Part shown: positions 44,943 to 55,250 of the stretch, piece after piece
How positions within the stretch are numbered: the first letter of the stretch is position 1
Layout: the number at the start of each line of letters is the position of its first letter
NCBI RefSeq assembly: GCF_004369225.1
Contig: NZ_QFFZ01000001.1
Span: forward strand, 62,001-126,000
Reading direction: 5' to 3'
DNA: 64,000 nt
Source: Pelotomaculum propionicicum
GTDB taxonomy: Bacteria > Bacillota > Desulfotomaculia > Desulfotomaculales > Pelotomaculaceae
Position numbers and translations under genes: made by a program
Notes under the pieces: generated by a model
What the model saw: the letters and a program-made list of their open reading frames with translations, nothing else
Databases searched by the model: none
What the model was told of the DNA's origin: nothing

Positions 44943-45812
44943 TTATCCTTTTCTGACGCCGAGCAACAGGTCTATAATTCTTTTAAGATCTCTTTCGTCA
45001 TCAAAGTTTATCTCCAGTTTGCCGCGTCCGCCCGGCAGCTCTTTCACCTTTACCTTGGCGCCAATAAATCTTTTCAACCGTTCTTCTGCTTTGAGCAGGT
45101 AGTGCACCCGCAAAATCCTGTTTCCGGCTCTTTTTTCCTTTTCTTCGATCATGTCCCTGGCCATTTTTTCAGCCTGGCGGACGCTCAGCTGCAGTCTGGC
45201 TATCTTAAAAGCCGCGGCAACCTGCTTTTTGCTGTCATTTATAGGCAGCAGCGCCCTGGCGTGGCCCGCGCTGATCCTTCCGGCAGCGATCATCTCTTTG
45301 ATTTCCGCGGGCAATCCCAAAAGCCGGACCATATTTGCCACAAATGGCCTGCTTTTCCCTACTCTGCTGGAAACGTCCTCCTGCGTCAGGTCAAAATCCT
45401 CCATTAGCTGGTGGTAGGCAGCAGCTTCCTCCAGCGGATTCAAGTCTTCACGCTGTACGTTTTCGATCAGGGCCGCAGCTGTAGCTTCCAGGTCCCTGTA
45501 TTCTTTAATTACCGCGGGGATGTTCTGGTACCCAAGACTTTTGCAGGCCCGCCAGCGCCTCTCGCCGGCAATCAGCTCGTAAAAACCGTCTTCGCGCGGC
45601 CTTACCACGACCGGCTGGATGACACCATGTTCCTTAATGGAGGAGGCCAGTTCCTCCAGTTTCTCCTGGTCAATCGACTTCCTGGCCTGGCGGGGGGCAG
45701 TCCTGATTTTTTCTATGTCAATTTCTTTTAGTATGTCCTTCCCCTTTACTGTTTCCGTCACCACAGGGATTAAAGCCTCCAGGCCTTTGCCCAACCCTCT
45801 GCGTTTACTCAA
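44943..45812 (-). CDS. parB: Chromosome partitioning protein ParB/Spo0J
   Basis: 289 residues. N-terminal ParB/CTPase domain with SSIKEHGVIQPVVVRP and GERRWRACKSLG (CTP-binding), then the HTH domain (TQEDVSSRVGKSRPFVAN), then a helical C-terminal dimerisation domain. It loads onto parS as a CTP-dependent clamp. Two parS sites lie next to it. It overlaps parA by 8 bp. The gene is in the normal origin-proximal position. Confidence 0.97.
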   Translation of the reverse strand: MSKRRGLGKGLEALIPVVTETVKGKDILKEIDIEKIRTAPRQARKSIDQEKLEELASSIKEHGVIQPVVVRPREDGFYELIAGERRWRACKSLGYQNIPAVIKEYRDLEATAAALIENVQREDLNPLEEAAAYHQLMEDFDLTQEDVSSRVGKSRPFVANMVRLLGLPAEIKEMIAAGRISAGHARALLPINDSKKQVAAAFKIARLQLSVRQAEKMARDMIEEKEKRAGNRILRVHYLLKAEERLKRFIGAKVKVKELPGGRGKLEINFDDERDLKRIIDLLLGVRKG

Positions 45813-46566
45813 TGCCCATCACCTCTTTCGCCAGTTGGTAATAAACCTCCGACCCCCTGGAGCGCCGGTCATAAACCATCACTGGCTTACCGTGGCTTGG
45901 CGCCTCACTCAGCCTCACGTTGCGCGGTACTATAGCACCGTACACCTTGCCTTTAAAGTGTTTTTTGACCTCATCAACCACCTGAATGGACAGGTTTGTC
46001 CTGCCGTCGAACATGGTCAGCAGGACCCCTTCCAATACCAGGTTTTCATTAAGGTTCTGCTGCACCATGTGAAATGTGTTAAGAAGCTGACCAAGCCCTT
46101 CCAGGGCGTAGTATTCACACTGAATGGGTATGATCAGGGAGTCGGCGGCTGTAAGCGCGTTAATCGTCAGCAGCCCGAGCGAAGGTGGGCAATCTATAAA
46201 AATGTAATCATATTTATCTTTGATCTCAGCTAGCGCTTTTTTTAAGGTGCTTTCCCTCTCTGCACGTCCAACCAGTTCAATTTCAGCACCCGCCAGTTCA
46301 ATTGTGGCCGGGACCAAGTCGAGATTTTCCACAGCGCTGGGCACTATTACCTCCTGAAGCGTCAATCCGTTGATCATAACATCATAAATGCATCTTTCAA
46401 CTTCGTTTTTATCAACGCCCACCCCGGTTGTAGCATTGCCCTGAGGGTCAATATCCACCAGCAAGACCTTCTGTCCCATAAGTGAGAGCCACGCTCCAAG
46501 GTTTACAGCTGTAGTTGTCTTGGCCACTCCACCTTTTTGATTGGCTATGGCGATGGTCTTTCCCAT
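45805..46566 (-). CDS. parA: Chromosome partitioning ATPase ParA/Soj
   Basis: 253 residues. Deviant Walker A motif KGGVAKTTTAVNLG at the N-terminus, Walker B/A' DIDPQGNAT and IFIDCPPSLGLL. It acts with ParB/parS to segregate origins and, in Bacillus, to control DnaA. ATG at 46566 has an upstream run of GGGGG. It overlaps parB by 8 bp. Confidence 0.97.
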   Translation of the reverse strand: MGKTIAIANQKGGVAKTTTAVNLGAWLSLMGQKVLLVDIDPQGNATTGVGVDKNEVERCIYDVMINGLTLQEVIVPSAVENLDLVPATIELAGAEIELVGRAERESTLKKALAEIKDKYDYIFIDCPPSLGLLTINALTAADSLIIPIQCEYYALEGLGQLLNTFHMVQQNLNENLVLEGVLLTMFDGRTNLSIQVVDEVKKHFKGKVYGAIVPRNVRLSEAPSHGKPVMVYDRRSRGSEVYYQLAKEVMGIE

Positions 46567-46759
46567 GGTTTTTTACCCCCATAATTTATTAGCTGCTTAA
46601 CATTTTTCCACATCAGGTTTTACAGTTCCTGCTCAATCAATGCCTTTCTTCTACAATAAACACAAACATTTTCACCCGTGTATAAAAAATCAGCCTATGG
46701 AGCTGCACACCATAGACTTTGTCTTGCTGTTTTGCCACCATCCGGCAGTGTATTTTTTA

Positions 46760-47989
46760 CTAAAACCTGTATTGTATTACCTGTAAAAACACCCGTACCA
46801 GATCCGGGTCGAATTGGGAGCCGGCGCATCTCTTAATTTCAGCTACGGCTTCCTCTCTGGACAAAGCTCTGTGGTAAGGGCGGTCGTTAGTCATGGCGTC
46901 ATAGGCGTCAGCGATGGCTAAAATCCGGCACTCCAGAGGTATTGCATCTCCTTTGAGGCCCTGTGGATAGCCCTGCCCGTTCCACCACTCATGGTGTTTC
47001 AGGATCCAGCCGGCGATGGGCGAAAGGTCAGGGTTAGACTGGGCGATCCGGTGGCCGATCTCGCTGTGTCGCTTCATTTCCGAATATTCATCAGCTGTCA
47101 GGGGTGCTTCTTTAAACAGGATCCGGTCGGGTATGCCCACCTTGCCAATATCATGAAACTTCGCCAGCAGGCGCAGGTCGGCCAGGCCCCGTTCCGGCAG
47201 GCCGATGGCGGAGGCCAGTTCTTCAACCAGTTCCTGCAGCCTGTCAGCGTGACCTTCCGTAAGGTAGTCACGCGCTTCCAGCGCTTTCATCAAAGTCTGG
47301 ACGATGGCGCTGCGCGCGCTTTGGCCGCTGTGCAGTTTTTCCCTGTACATGTTGTTGTCGGCTTCCTTGAAAACTTCGCCAAGGTTATCTTTAGTTTTGC
47401 CGCTCACAGCAAATCCTATGGACATACTTAACGGGGGAACGGCTCCGGCGGCGTTGTATTTTTCAACTTCCTCTTTAATTCTCAGACTGGCCAGATCAAC
47501 CACACTTTCATCGCAATCCGGCAGCAGGACGGCAAACTCGTCGCCCCCAATGCGCGCGACCATGTCCCCCAAACGGAAACACTCCTTAATTATTCCGGCG
47601 GCAGAGATCAGCAGCCTGTCTCCGGCCTCATGCCCGAGGGTGTCATTAACAAGCTTTAAACCGTCTATATCACAAACCAGCATGCCTACCCGCATATCGC
47701 GTTTTTCTTGCAAACGCAGCATTTCCTCCTCAAAGAAAGTACGATTGTAGAGACCGGTAAGGGTATCGTGCAGGCCGAGATATTTCAACTGCTCCTCCAC
47801 CTTCTTCCGGTCTGTTATATCCAGGAAGGAAGCGACGCTCTTCTTGGTCCCCGGAATTAAGGCAGACAATAAAAAGTCCGCGTAAAATTTGGAGATGAAA
47901 GCCGAGTGTTTGATAAAACCAGTGCAAATTAAAAATGTTTGCCGGGAAAAACGGCGACGGAGGCACTGCCAGGAGCGAAGTCGCAGCAA
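46760..47989 (-). CDS. GGDEF plus HD-GYP domains, 3' part of a split signalling gene
   Basis: 409-codon frame. After about 35 residues without family match comes a short PAS-like end (SVASFLDITDRKK), then a diguanylate cyclase domain with an intact GGDEF core (RIGGDEFAVLL) and an HD-GYP phosphodiesterase domain (HDIGKVGIPD, HHEWWNGQGYP). Both active sites look intact. The frame is out of register with the upstream membrane part, which overlaps it by 260 bp. No convincing ribosome site precedes a Met near its start. I read it as the back half of a gene broken by a deletion. It could still be expressed from a cryptic start. Confidence 0.8.
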   Translation of the reverse strand: MLRLRSWQCLRRRFSRQTFLICTGFIKHSAFISKFYADFLLSALIPGTKKSVASFLDITDRKKVEEQLKYLGLHDTLTGLYNRTFFEEEMLRLQEKRDMRVGMLVCDIDGLKLVNDTLGHEAGDRLLISAAGIIKECFRLGDMVARIGGDEFAVLLPDCDESVVDLASLRIKEEVEKYNAAGAVPPLSMSIGFAVSGKTKDNLGEVFKEADNNMYREKLHSGQSARSAIVQTLMKALEARDYLTEGHADRLQELVEELASAIGLPERGLADLRLLAKFHDIGKVGIPDRILFKEAPLTADEYSEMKRHSEIGHRIAQSNPDLSPIAGWILKHHEWWNGQGYPQGLKGDAIPLECRILAIADAYDAMTNDRPYHRALSREEAVAEIKRCAGSQFDPDLVRVFLQVIQYRF

Positions 47990-48491
47990 AAAGCGCCATT
48001 GATATACTTGCTGACTCTAACCAGCGGCGGGCCTGCCCGCTTATTCTTTGGGAAGCGCGGTTAAATGACAGAGCCGCCCAGAACCCTCCGCCAAAACCCA
48101 GTACATACTGGGCCATGGCTGTTAAACCCGACGGACCGTTCAGGCCGCCCAGCGCTGCAATAGCCAGGAAAGGCACAACAATCCACCTTCCCGGCGCCTT
48201 TGCTCCTTCTTTTATAAAAACAAGCCGCCCGAATTCTATCAGGAACAACTGGGAGATAGTAAGCAAGCCTGCTTTAAAGTAAGTAAATGAAAGCACAAAA
48301 GTACCGCTGTTTGAAAAATGATAAATCCATTCGTACAGACCATGGGTGATGATGAACAGACTTAATAAAAACCACGGCAGGCGCTGTCTTTCGGATCTGC
48401 TCATAGCTAAACAGACTGCCGCCAGCATAATGAAAGACAATCCGTATAGAAAATAAATATAATCCATCTGCCAGCCGATGGTTTGGTTCAT
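47730..48491 (-). pseudogene. Membrane sensor fragment, 5' part of the split GGDEF/HD-GYP gene
   Basis: 254 codons. ATG at 48491 has GGAGG 8 nt upstream. Seven hydrophobic helices follow (MDYIYFLYGLSFIMLAAVCL onward), ending in FNLHWFYQTLGFHLQILRG. After this the frame is unrelated to any domain and reads through 260 bp of the downstream coding region before stopping. The correct continuation (PAS-like end, GGDEF) lies in another frame. The junction is near 47880-47910. Confidence 0.7.
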
Positions 48492-48664
48492 TAATAAATC
48501 CTCCGACAGACAACCAACTTGTCCAACTCTAATTCTATATCGACAAAATCTTTGCTTTGTTGAATTAAATTTCTGCACATTTGTCAACACTACAGAAAAA
48601 ACACACCGGCCGGGGTGTGTTTTTTAATTCAAAACTATAATATATTTATGAGTGCTTTAATTAT

Positions 48665-49384
48665 TTATAAAGGTTTTTTGGAGGGGATACCGGCGCGGCG
48701 CGGGTATTTGGCGGGGGTATCTTTGATCTTTCTGATGACTACCAGGCTTCTTTCTTCACCTGTAATCGGGAGGCGCAGCAGTACGGTCCTTTCAACCACT
48801 CCACCCAGTATTGTTATGGCTTTTTCAGCGTTTTTAATTTCTTCCGCCGGCAGAGGCCCTTTCATGGCCAGGAAAAGGCCCCCTTTTTTGAGGGGCGGCA
48901 AACAGTACTCCGCCAGCACTCCCAGGTTGGCCACCGCCCTGGCCAGCACGCGGTCGTATCTTCCCCTGTATTCCTTATTTCTTCCCAAATCTTCAATTCT
49001 TTTATGAAAAGCCTCGATCTCCTCCAACCCAAGACCTTTTATTGCCGATTTTAGGAATTTTACCCTTTTATCGAGTGAGTCGATCAGAGTTATTTTTAAG
49101 TCGGGGCGGCATATTTTTAAAGGTATGCCAGGAATTCCAGCTCCTGATCCAACATCCAGCACGCTCATCGCAGCATCAAAAGGCGCGGCTTTCAGACAGG
49201 TCAGCGCATCTGTAAAATGCTTAACCGCAACATCTCTTTCTTCAACTATAGCTGTGAGATTGATGTTTTGGTTGGTTTGTATAATCATCGCATAATATTT
49301 TTCAAACAAAATAAGTTTTTTTTCTGGTAGCTCTATGCCCAGTTCCGCGGCTCCCGCGGACAAGGTTTCCGTTAAGACGCTCAT
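48665..49384 (-). CDS. rsmG: 16S rRNA (guanine527-N7)-methyltransferase RsmG
   Basis: 239 residues. Rossmann methyltransferase with VLDVGSGAGIPGIPLKI (SAM motif I) and DSLDKRVKFLK. Methylates G527 of 16S rRNA; loss gives low-level streptomycin resistance in other species. It follows mnmG by 8 nt in the conserved mnmE-mnmG-rsmG order. The tail is basic (AKYPRRAGIPSKKP). Confidence 0.96.
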   Translation of the reverse strand: MSVLTETLSAGAAELGIELPEKKLILFEKYYAMIIQTNQNINLTAIVEERDVAVKHFTDALTCLKAAPFDAAMSVLDVGSGAGIPGIPLKICRPDLKITLIDSLDKRVKFLKSAIKGLGLEEIEAFHKRIEDLGRNKEYRGRYDRVLARAVANLGVLAEYCLPPLKKGGLFLAMKGPLPAEEIKNAEKAITILGGVVERTVLLRLPITGEERSLVVIRKIKDTPAKYPRRAGIPSKKPL

Positions 49385-49392
49385 AGGTCACC

Positions 49393-51288
49393 TTAATCCT
49401 GTCTGGTTGTTTGCCTTCTTCTTTTTTGTTCCAGATGAATCAGCAGCACTGATATATCGGCCGGCGTGACACCGGCTATGCGGGCAGCCTGTCCGATGGA
49501 TACAGGCCGGACTTGTTCCATCTTTTCCCTGGCTTCCAGAGAAAGCCCCTGCGCCTGGCTATAGTCCAGGTCATAGGGAATTTTTTTCTCCTCCATGCGC
49601 CTGAAACGCTCTACCTGGGCCTGCTGTTTTTTAATATATCCTTCGTATTTAATTTGTATCTCGACCTGTTCCCGTACTTCCGGCGGCAGTTCCGGATGCT
49701 CAAGGGGCAGCTGCAGCAATTGTTCATAGCCAATCTCGGGCCGGCGCAGCAGACCTGCCAGAGATGCGCCCTGCTGGGGCAGCGCGGCGCTTTTCATCTG
49801 CTCCAGGACCTTTTTTACTTCACCGCTAACAGGAACCATAGTCCTCTCCAGCCGGTTTTTTTCTTCCTCAACAAGAGTTTTCTTTCTTTCAAACATTTTA
49901 TATCTCTCGGCTGTAACCAGCCCGATCTGGTAACCCTTCTCGGTCAGCCGCAGGTCGGCGTTGTCCTGCCGCAGCAGCAGCCTGTATTCCGCCCTGGAAG
50001 TCAGCATGCGGTAGGGCTCGTCTAACTCCTTGGTAACCAGGTCGTCTATCATTACACCTGTGTAAGCGTCGGCCCTGGTCAGGGTAAACGGCTCCCGGCC
50101 TTTAACATAAAGAGCGGCGTTAATCCCCGCCATAATTCCCTGAGCCGCGGCTTCTTCGTAGCCGGAGGTGCCGTTAATCTGCCCGGCTGCAAAAAGCCCG
50201 GGTATTTCTTTCACTGCCAGCCAGAGGGTCAGCTGAGCAGGAATTAAGTAGTCATATTCAATAGCATAGCCAACCCTCATTATTTCCACTTTTTCCAGCC
50301 CGGGCAGGGTGCGCAGCATGGCCAACTGCACGTCTTCCGGCAGGCTGGTGGACATGCCCTGGACATACATCTCGCTGGTGTTTCTGCCTTCAGGCTCGAT
50401 AAAAACCTGGTGGGCCGGCTTGTCTGAGAACCTTACCACTTTTGTTTCGATAGAAGGACAATAGCGGGGTCCCATACTCTGAATTGCTCCGGTATAAAGC
50501 GGCGCCCGGTAGAGGTTTTCGCGGATAACCCGGTGGGTCTCCTCATTGGTATAAGTAAGCCAGCAGGGCAGCTGTTCTCTGTGGTCAATATCCGACATAA
50601 ATGAGAAGTTGTGGGTTATGTCGTCGCCCGGCTGGATGATCATCCTGCTGAAATCTATACTGCCGGCGTCAACCCTTGCCGGCGTGCCGGTTTTGAAGCG
50701 GCCAAGCCGCAGACCCAGATCAATCAGGCTGTCCGACAACCCGACAGAGGGAAATTGTCCGTTAGGCCCGCCCGGAAATGAGAGGTCGCCGATTACTATC
50801 CTCCCTTTTAGGTAAGTGCCTGTGGTCAGCACCACTGCTTCGGCCTCAAACCTGGCCCCCGTGCTGGTTACCGCGCCGCAGACCTTTCCTTTCTCAACCA
50901 GCAGCCTTTCCACTGTCGCCTGTTTTAGATCCAGCAGCGGCTGCCGTTCAAGCACCTGCTTCATACCGGCCTGGTAGGATTTCTTATCCGCCTGCGCCCG
51001 TAAAGCGTGTACAGCGGGCCCTTTGGCTGTATTTAAAAGCCGCATCTGAATAGAATGCCGGTCTGTGTTCAGGCCGATCTCTCCGCCTAAAGCGTCCACT
51101 TCACGCACCAGGTGCCCCTTGGCCGGACCACCGACAGCAGGGTTGCAGGGCATCAGGGCAACGTTGTCCATGTTCAAAGTAAGCACGCAGGTGCGGCAGC
51201 CCATTCTGGCCGAGGCCAGGCCCGCTTCACAGCCGGCGTGCCCGGCGCCGACAACCAGCACATCATATTTGCCAGCAAAATATTCCAT
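49393..51288 (-). CDS. mnmG: tRNA uridine-5-carboxymethylaminomethyl modification enzyme MnmG
   Basis: 631 residues. FAD-binding N-terminus [37 protein letters not shown], and the helical C-terminal tRNA-binding domain. With MnmE it modifies U34 of tRNAs reading two-fold codon boxes. Starts 9 nt after mnmE. Standard length. Confidence 0.97.
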   Translation of the reverse strand: MEYFAGKYDVLVVGAGHAGCEAGLASARMGCRTCVLTLNMDNVALMPCNPAVGGPAKGHLVREVDALGGEIGLNTDRHSIQMRLLNTAKGPAVHALRAQADKKSYQAGMKQVLERQPLLDLKQATVERLLVEKGKVCGAVTSTGARFEAEAVVLTTGTYLKGRIVIGDLSFPGGPNGQFPSVGLSDSLIDLGLRLGRFKTGTPARVDAGSIDFSRMIIQPGDDITHNFSFMSDIDHREQLPCWLTYTNEETHRVIRENLYRAPLYTGAIQSMGPRYCPSIETKVVRFSDKPAHQVFIEPEGRNTSEMYVQGMSTSLPEDVQLAMLRTLPGLEKVEIMRVGYAIEYDYLIPAQLTLWLAVKEIPGLFAAGQINGTSGYEEAAAQGIMAGINAALYVKGREPFTLTRADAYTGVMIDDLVTKELDEPYRMLTSRAEYRLLLRQDNADLRLTEKGYQIGLVTAERYKMFERKKTLVEEEKNRLERTMVPVSGEVKKVLEQMKSAALPQQGASLAGLLRRPEIGYEQLLQLPLEHPELPPEVREQVEIQIKYEGYIKKQQAQVERFRRMEEKKIPYDLDYSQAQGLSLEAREKMEQVRPVSIGQAARIAGVTPADISVLLIHLEQKRRRQTTRQD

Positions 51289-51297
51289 GGTAAAGGC

Positions 51298-52677
51298 TCA
51301 CTTCCCAATACAAAAATCCGCAAAGATCCGGTCGAGGAGGTCTTCAGTTACCGTATTTCCGGTTATTTCCCCGAGCGCCTCCCAGGCTGCCCTGATATCA
51401 ATGGCCGCCACGTCCACGGGGACCTTTTTTTTCAGCTCAGCCACAGCGTCTGTGAGGTGCCTTTGCGCTGCTTCCAGGGCCTGCTTGTGCCTTGTGTTTG
51501 TCACCAGCGCATCGTCAGTTCCGGACAGGTGTCCACCCATGACCATTTCAAATATTTTTTCTTCCAACTCATCCAGGCCTGTTTCTTCTTTGGCTGATAC
51601 CCACAGCACAGGCCGGCCCGCGGCTAAAACATCCAGTTCTTCCACACTGATTTTTTTCTCTGCAAGGTCATCTTTATTTACAAGAAAAACCGCCTTTTTA
51701 TCTCTCACAGAGCCGATAATATCAAGGTCAGCCGCTACCAGTTCCCTGCCGGCGTCCAGCACTACCAGCACCAGGTCAGCCCGGTTGATCATCTCCCTTG
51801 TCTTTTCCATCCCTATTTTTTCAATAATGTTTTCTGTTTCATGCAGTCCCGCCGTGTCTATGATCTTTAAGGGGATCCCGCCGATATTGATCATCTCTTC
51901 AATAATATCCCTGGTAGTACCAGGAATATCACTGACAATAGCCCGGTTTTCCCTGAGCAGGGCGTTTAAGAGAGAAGACTTGCCGACATTAGGCCGCCCG
52001 ATGATGATGGTCCTGATTCCTTCCCGGTAGATCTTGCCTGCCTGTGCTCCCCTGATCAAATCTTCAACCTGCTCCAGCAGTTCTCCAACTGTTCGCAGCA
52101 ATTCCTGCCCTGTCGCTGCTTCCAGGTCGTCCTCCGGAAAGTCGATGTTGGCCTCAACCTGAGCTAAAAGCCCCAAAAGCCTGTCCTGCAGCTCCAGAAT
52201 TTTTCTGGACAGGCTGCCGTTTAACTGTGCCACCGCCAGCTTCAACCCGGTTTCTGTCCGGGCGCGGATTATATCTATGATAGACTCGGCCTGGGCCAAA
52301 TCTATTCTGCCGTTTAAAAAGGCTCTCAGGCTGAATTCGCCGGGCCTGGCCAGGCGGGCGCCGGCGCTGAGGACCAGTTCAAGAATTTTTTTGGAGGGCA
52401 CTATCCCGCCGTGACAGTTAATTTCTATTATATCTTCCCTGGTATAGGTATGCGGTGCTTTCATGTACCCGAGCAAAACTTCATCCACAATCTGTCCAGC
52501 CGGATCAAGAATGTGGCCGTAAACCAGCCTGTGTCCTTCCGCGGCGCTCCATTCTTTCTTCTTTGACCTGAATATTTTTTTAGCGATATCAAATGCTGCG
52601 GGCCCGCTCAGCCGTACAATGCCTATGCCCCCTTCGCCCAGGGGAGTAGAAATTGCCGCTATAGTATCTTCCAACAA
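51298..52677 (-). CDS. mnmE: tRNA modification GTPase MnmE
   Basis: 459 residues. N-terminal folate-binding domain ([21 protein letters not shown]), helical domain, and inserted G domain (P-loop [36 protein letters not shown]). The C-terminal catalytic cysteine is in FCIGK. TTG at 52675-52677 is chosen because GGAGGG precedes it; the frame extends back to 52716 with no match. Works with MnmG. Confidence 0.96.
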   Translation of the reverse strand: MLEDTIAAISTPLGEGGIGIVRLSGPAAFDIAKKIFRSKKKEWSAAEGHRLVYGHILDPAGQIVDEVLLGYMKAPHTYTREDIIEINCHGGIVPSKKILELVLSAGARLARPGEFSLRAFLNGRIDLAQAESIIDIIRARTETGLKLAVAQLNGSLSRKILELQDRLLGLLAQVEANIDFPEDDLEAATGQELLRTVGELLEQVEDLIRGAQAGKIYREGIRTIIIGRPNVGKSSLLNALLRENRAIVSDIPGTTRDIIEEMINIGGIPLKIIDTAGLHETENIIEKIGMEKTREMINRADLVLVVLDAGRELVAADLDIIGSVRDKKAVFLVNKDDLAEKKISVEELDVLAAGRPVLWVSAKEETGLDELEEKIFEMVMGGHLSGTDDALVTNTRHKQALEAAQRHLTDAVAELKKKVPVDVAAIDIRAAWEALGEITGNTVTEDLLDRIFADFCIGK

Positions 52678-52739
52678 GTTCAGCCCTCCGGCCAGATAGT
52701 TTTTTAAACCCAGCAAGCTCTAGACCTGCTGGGTTTGTT

Positions 52740-53360
52740 TTATTTCTTGGGGGATATTATTATTTTACGGTAAGGTTCTTCCCCTTCGCTGAAAGTGTAG
52801 ATGTCATCTCTTCCCTGCAGGGCGGTGTGAATGATTCTTCTTTCCTGCGAGCTCATCGGTTCTAAAACCACGTTGCGCCCCCTTTGCCTGGCCTTGTCGG
52901 CAAGCTTCAGGGCCAGTTTTTGCAGAGTTTTCTCCCGCCTGTTGCGGTATCCTTCTATGTCAATAATAATTTTTTTCCTTGTTTCCTGATTTTTATTCAC
53001 AGAAAGGTTCACCAGGTACTGCAGCGCGTCCAGTGTTTCCCCGCGCCTGCCGATTAAAATACCGAGGTCATGACCTTTCAGGTCAACAAGCAAAGATTTT
53101 TCATTTTCAGTTGTTTTGATATCCACATCCAGCTCTAAAGACTTGAATATCTGCTTCAATAAATTGCTGGCTTTTTGAGAAGGCCCCTCTTTTAAAACAA
53201 CCTTAACCCTGGCCTGTTTTACCTTGATCAGACCGAGTATGCCCTTGGAGGGTTCTTCTAATACTTCTATTTCTACTTCCTCTTTGGCAGCGCCTAATTC
53301 TTTAAGGGCCAGCTCAACAGCTTCATCCACGGTTTTCGCTGTTTTTTCAACAATTTTCAC
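52740..53360 (-). CDS. jag: Jag/KhpB RNA-binding protein
   Basis: 206 residues in three domains: Jag_N (about 1-50, TVDEAVELALKELG), KH-II (about 75-150, HDLGILIGRRGETLDALQYL) and R3H (about 150-206, SSQERRIIHTALQ). RNA-binding regulator of cell elongation and division. Its start overlaps the yidC stop by 4 bp, giving the usual spoIIIJ-jag coupling. Confidence 0.96.
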   Translation of the reverse strand: MKIVEKTAKTVDEAVELALKELGAAKEEVEIEVLEEPSKGILGLIKVKQARVKVVLKEGPSQKASNLLKQIFKSLELDVDIKTTENEKSLLVDLKGHDLGILIGRRGETLDALQYLVNLSVNKNQETRKKIIIDIEGYRNRREKTLQKLALKLADKARQRGRNVVLEPMSSQERRIIHTALQGRDDIYTFSEGEEPYRKIIISPKK

Positions 53361-54025
53361 TTCCCGCCAGCCTCCCCTTTAATGGCAACTGTTTGTTTGT
53401 TGACGAAATACTGCTGGACAGCACTAGCCACGTTAAACGTCGCCCAGTACAGCGCGAGCCCGGCCGGTACAGTGGCGGAAACCCAGGCGATAAAAACGGG
53501 CATAGTGTACAGCATCATCTTCTGGGTCGGGTCGTTTGATGATGTGGTCAGTTTGGACTGCAAGTAAGTGGTAACTCCGGCCAAAACCGGCAGAATGTAA
53601 TAAGGGTCCTTGTCGCTTAAATTTTGGATCCAAAAAAAACTGGCGTGAGCTGCGTTGGTATATGGAAAACTAAAAAGCGAACGGTACAGGGCGATTAAAA
53701 TCGGCATCTGAATTAAAAGCGGCAGGCACCCGGCGGCAGGGTTAACGTTGTTTTCTTTATAAAGCTGCATAACCTGTTCCTGCGCCTTTTTCGGGTCCTT
53801 GTTCTTCCATTTGTCCTGGATCTCTTTTATTTTCGGCTGGAGCTGCTGCATCGCCAGCATGGACTTCATCTGCTTTTGCGTTAACGGGTAAAGTATCAGT
53901 TTTATGAGTATGGTCAACAGTATGATCGCCAGCCCGTAATTGGGCAGACCTATAGCTACGGTAAGGCTGTACAACATTTCTAATAGCCAGGTCATTCCAT
54001 TAACTATGGCATTAAATATCTCCAA
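53357..54025 (-). CDS. yidC: Membrane protein insertase YidC/SpoIIIJ
   Basis: 222 residues, five hydrophobic segments. Motifs LAIILLTILIKLILYPLT, then MQQLQPKIKEIQDKW, AAGCLPLLIQMPILIALYR and VPAGLALYWATFN are the Oxa1/YidC core. It inserts membrane proteins and in relatives acts in engulfed forespores. No cleavable lipoprotein signal is evident. It is a short Gram-positive form. Confidence 0.96.
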   Translation of the reverse strand: MEIFNAIVNGMTWLLEMLYSLTVAIGLPNYGLAIILLTILIKLILYPLTQKQMKSMLAMQQLQPKIKEIQDKWKNKDPKKAQEQVMQLYKENNVNPAAGCLPLLIQMPILIALYRSLFSFPYTNAAHASFFWIQNLSDKDPYYILPVLAGVTTYLQSKLTTSSNDPTQKMMLYTMPVFIAWVSATVPAGLALYWATFNVASAVQQYFVNKQTVAIKGEAGGK

Positions 54026-54072
54026 ACGGCTTCCCGCCTCCTTTTAAGGCCTTAAAGTCCCAGGGGTTATAT

Positions 54073-54279
54073 TTATACCGGATCGTACCCTCCCGGGTGA
54101 AAAGGGTGGCATTTTGATATTCTGATCATTGCCAGCCACAAACCTTTAACAACGCCGTGTTTTTCCACAGCTTGCATGGCGTAATGAGAGCAGGTGGGAT
54201 AAAAACGGCAGGAAGGTGTTTTGAGCGGTGATATAAACAACTGGTAGATCCTGATCAAGGCAATAAAAAATTTTTTCAT
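54073..54279 (-). CDS. yidD: Membrane protein insertion efficiency factor YidD
   Basis: 68 residues with the full YidD pattern: [44 protein letters not shown]. Conserved cysteines present. Lies between rnpA and yidC as usual. Confidence 0.95.
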   Translation of the reverse strand: MKKFFIALIRIYQLFISPLKTPSCRFYPTCSHYAMQAVEKHGVVKGLWLAMIRISKCHPFHPGGYDPV

Positions 54280-54286
54280 TACAAAA

Positions 54287-54619
54287 TCACCTGATAAAAA
54301 CTTTTTTTAGCAGTTTTAACAAGCTTTCCTCAACCTGCCGGTATTTCAAACTTTCATTATGGCGGCGCGCCAGCAAAACTATATCATAACCTCCTGTAAA
54401 CTGTTCTTTATTAATTCTGCACGCTTCCTTGAACAAACGCCTGATCCGGTTCCTTTTGACCGCGTTGCCGATTTTTCTGCTTACAGTAAAGCCCAGGCGG
54501 CAGTCAGACGAATTATTCGCTAAAAAATATAGCACCAGGTGACGGTCGGCTACCGACTTCCCCCGGCTATAAACATTTTTATAATCTTTATTTTTTTTAA
54601 GAACAGTCAGGGCGCTCAT
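54287..54619 (-). CDS. rnpA: Ribonuclease P protein component
   Basis: 110 residues. Motif [11 protein letters not shown] (the RNR signature), preceded by [12 protein letters not shown]. Binds RNase P RNA and pre-tRNA leaders. ATG at 54619 has AGAGGAA upstream. The rpmH gene lies about 160 bp upstream in the standard order. Confidence 0.95.
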   Translation of the reverse strand: MSALTVLKKNKDYKNVYSRGKSVADRHLVLYFLANNSSDCRLGFTVSRKIGNAVKRNRIRRLFKEACRINKEQFTGGYDIVLLARRHNESLKYRQVEESLLKLLKKVFIR

Positions 54620-54782
54620 TTATTCCTCTTTAAAGGCTGCTTTTTTAACCCGCTTCACAGAATCAATGCTAGAACCTTTTCTAAAATATCTAGATTATCC
54701 CACTATAATATTTTTGCCCAAATTTAATACAGGATATACATTTTGCGGCACAATATTTATAAAGGCCACCTATTTAGCGGCC

Positions 54783-54917
54783 TCACGCGGACAACCTTTT
54801 TCTACCTTTTATTCTCCTTCTTTTAAGCACATTGCGGCCGCTACGGGTTGACATCCTTTTAAGGAATCCATGAACTTTTTTGTGTTTGCGCGCCTTTGGC
54901 TGGTAAGTCTGCTTCAA
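54783..54917 (-). CDS. rpmH: 50S ribosomal protein L34
   Basis: 44 residues: [40 protein letters not shown]. It is a full match to L34. The start is TTG at 54915-54917, with AGGAGG 8 nt upstream. It is too short for routine ORF lists. This is the last gene on the leftward side of oriC. Confidence 0.96.
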   Translation of the reverse strand: MKQTYQPKARKHKKVHGFLKRMSTRSGRNVLKRRRIKGRKRLSA

Positions 54918-54939
54918 AAACTACACCTCCTTTTGTATC

Positions 54940-55250
54940 CGGGTAAAACGTGTAAAAAACACAGTAAATAGGCACACACAACCCATTATATAACAATCAA
55001 TTTTCAACGTCAAGGAACAACTTCAGGAGCCTCAAACCCTTTATATTTGTACAAAAAGCCTGTTGATAACGTAAGTAAAATTTGGTATCATTTTATTGCT
55101 GATAACAGTTTTGTATTTTTTTTTGCACAGTTATTCCACAGGCATTTTAATAAAAAGTGATCTTACTTGTTAATATCTGCTACTAAAATACCCTCCAAGC
55201 AAAAGGAGGCTTTTTTAGGCGTATCAGCATTTTATTGCAGGGGGTTAACC
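54940..55250. other. oriC: oriC, upstream part (between rpmH and dnaA)
   Basis: AT-rich non-coding region of about 310 bp at the strand switch. It carries imperfect DnaA boxes such as TGTTGATAA (55061-55069) and a TTATTCCACA near 55131-55140, and long A/T tracts. The flanking genes (rpmH-rnpA left, dnaA-dnaN right) and the global strand change support origin function. Confidence 0.8.
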
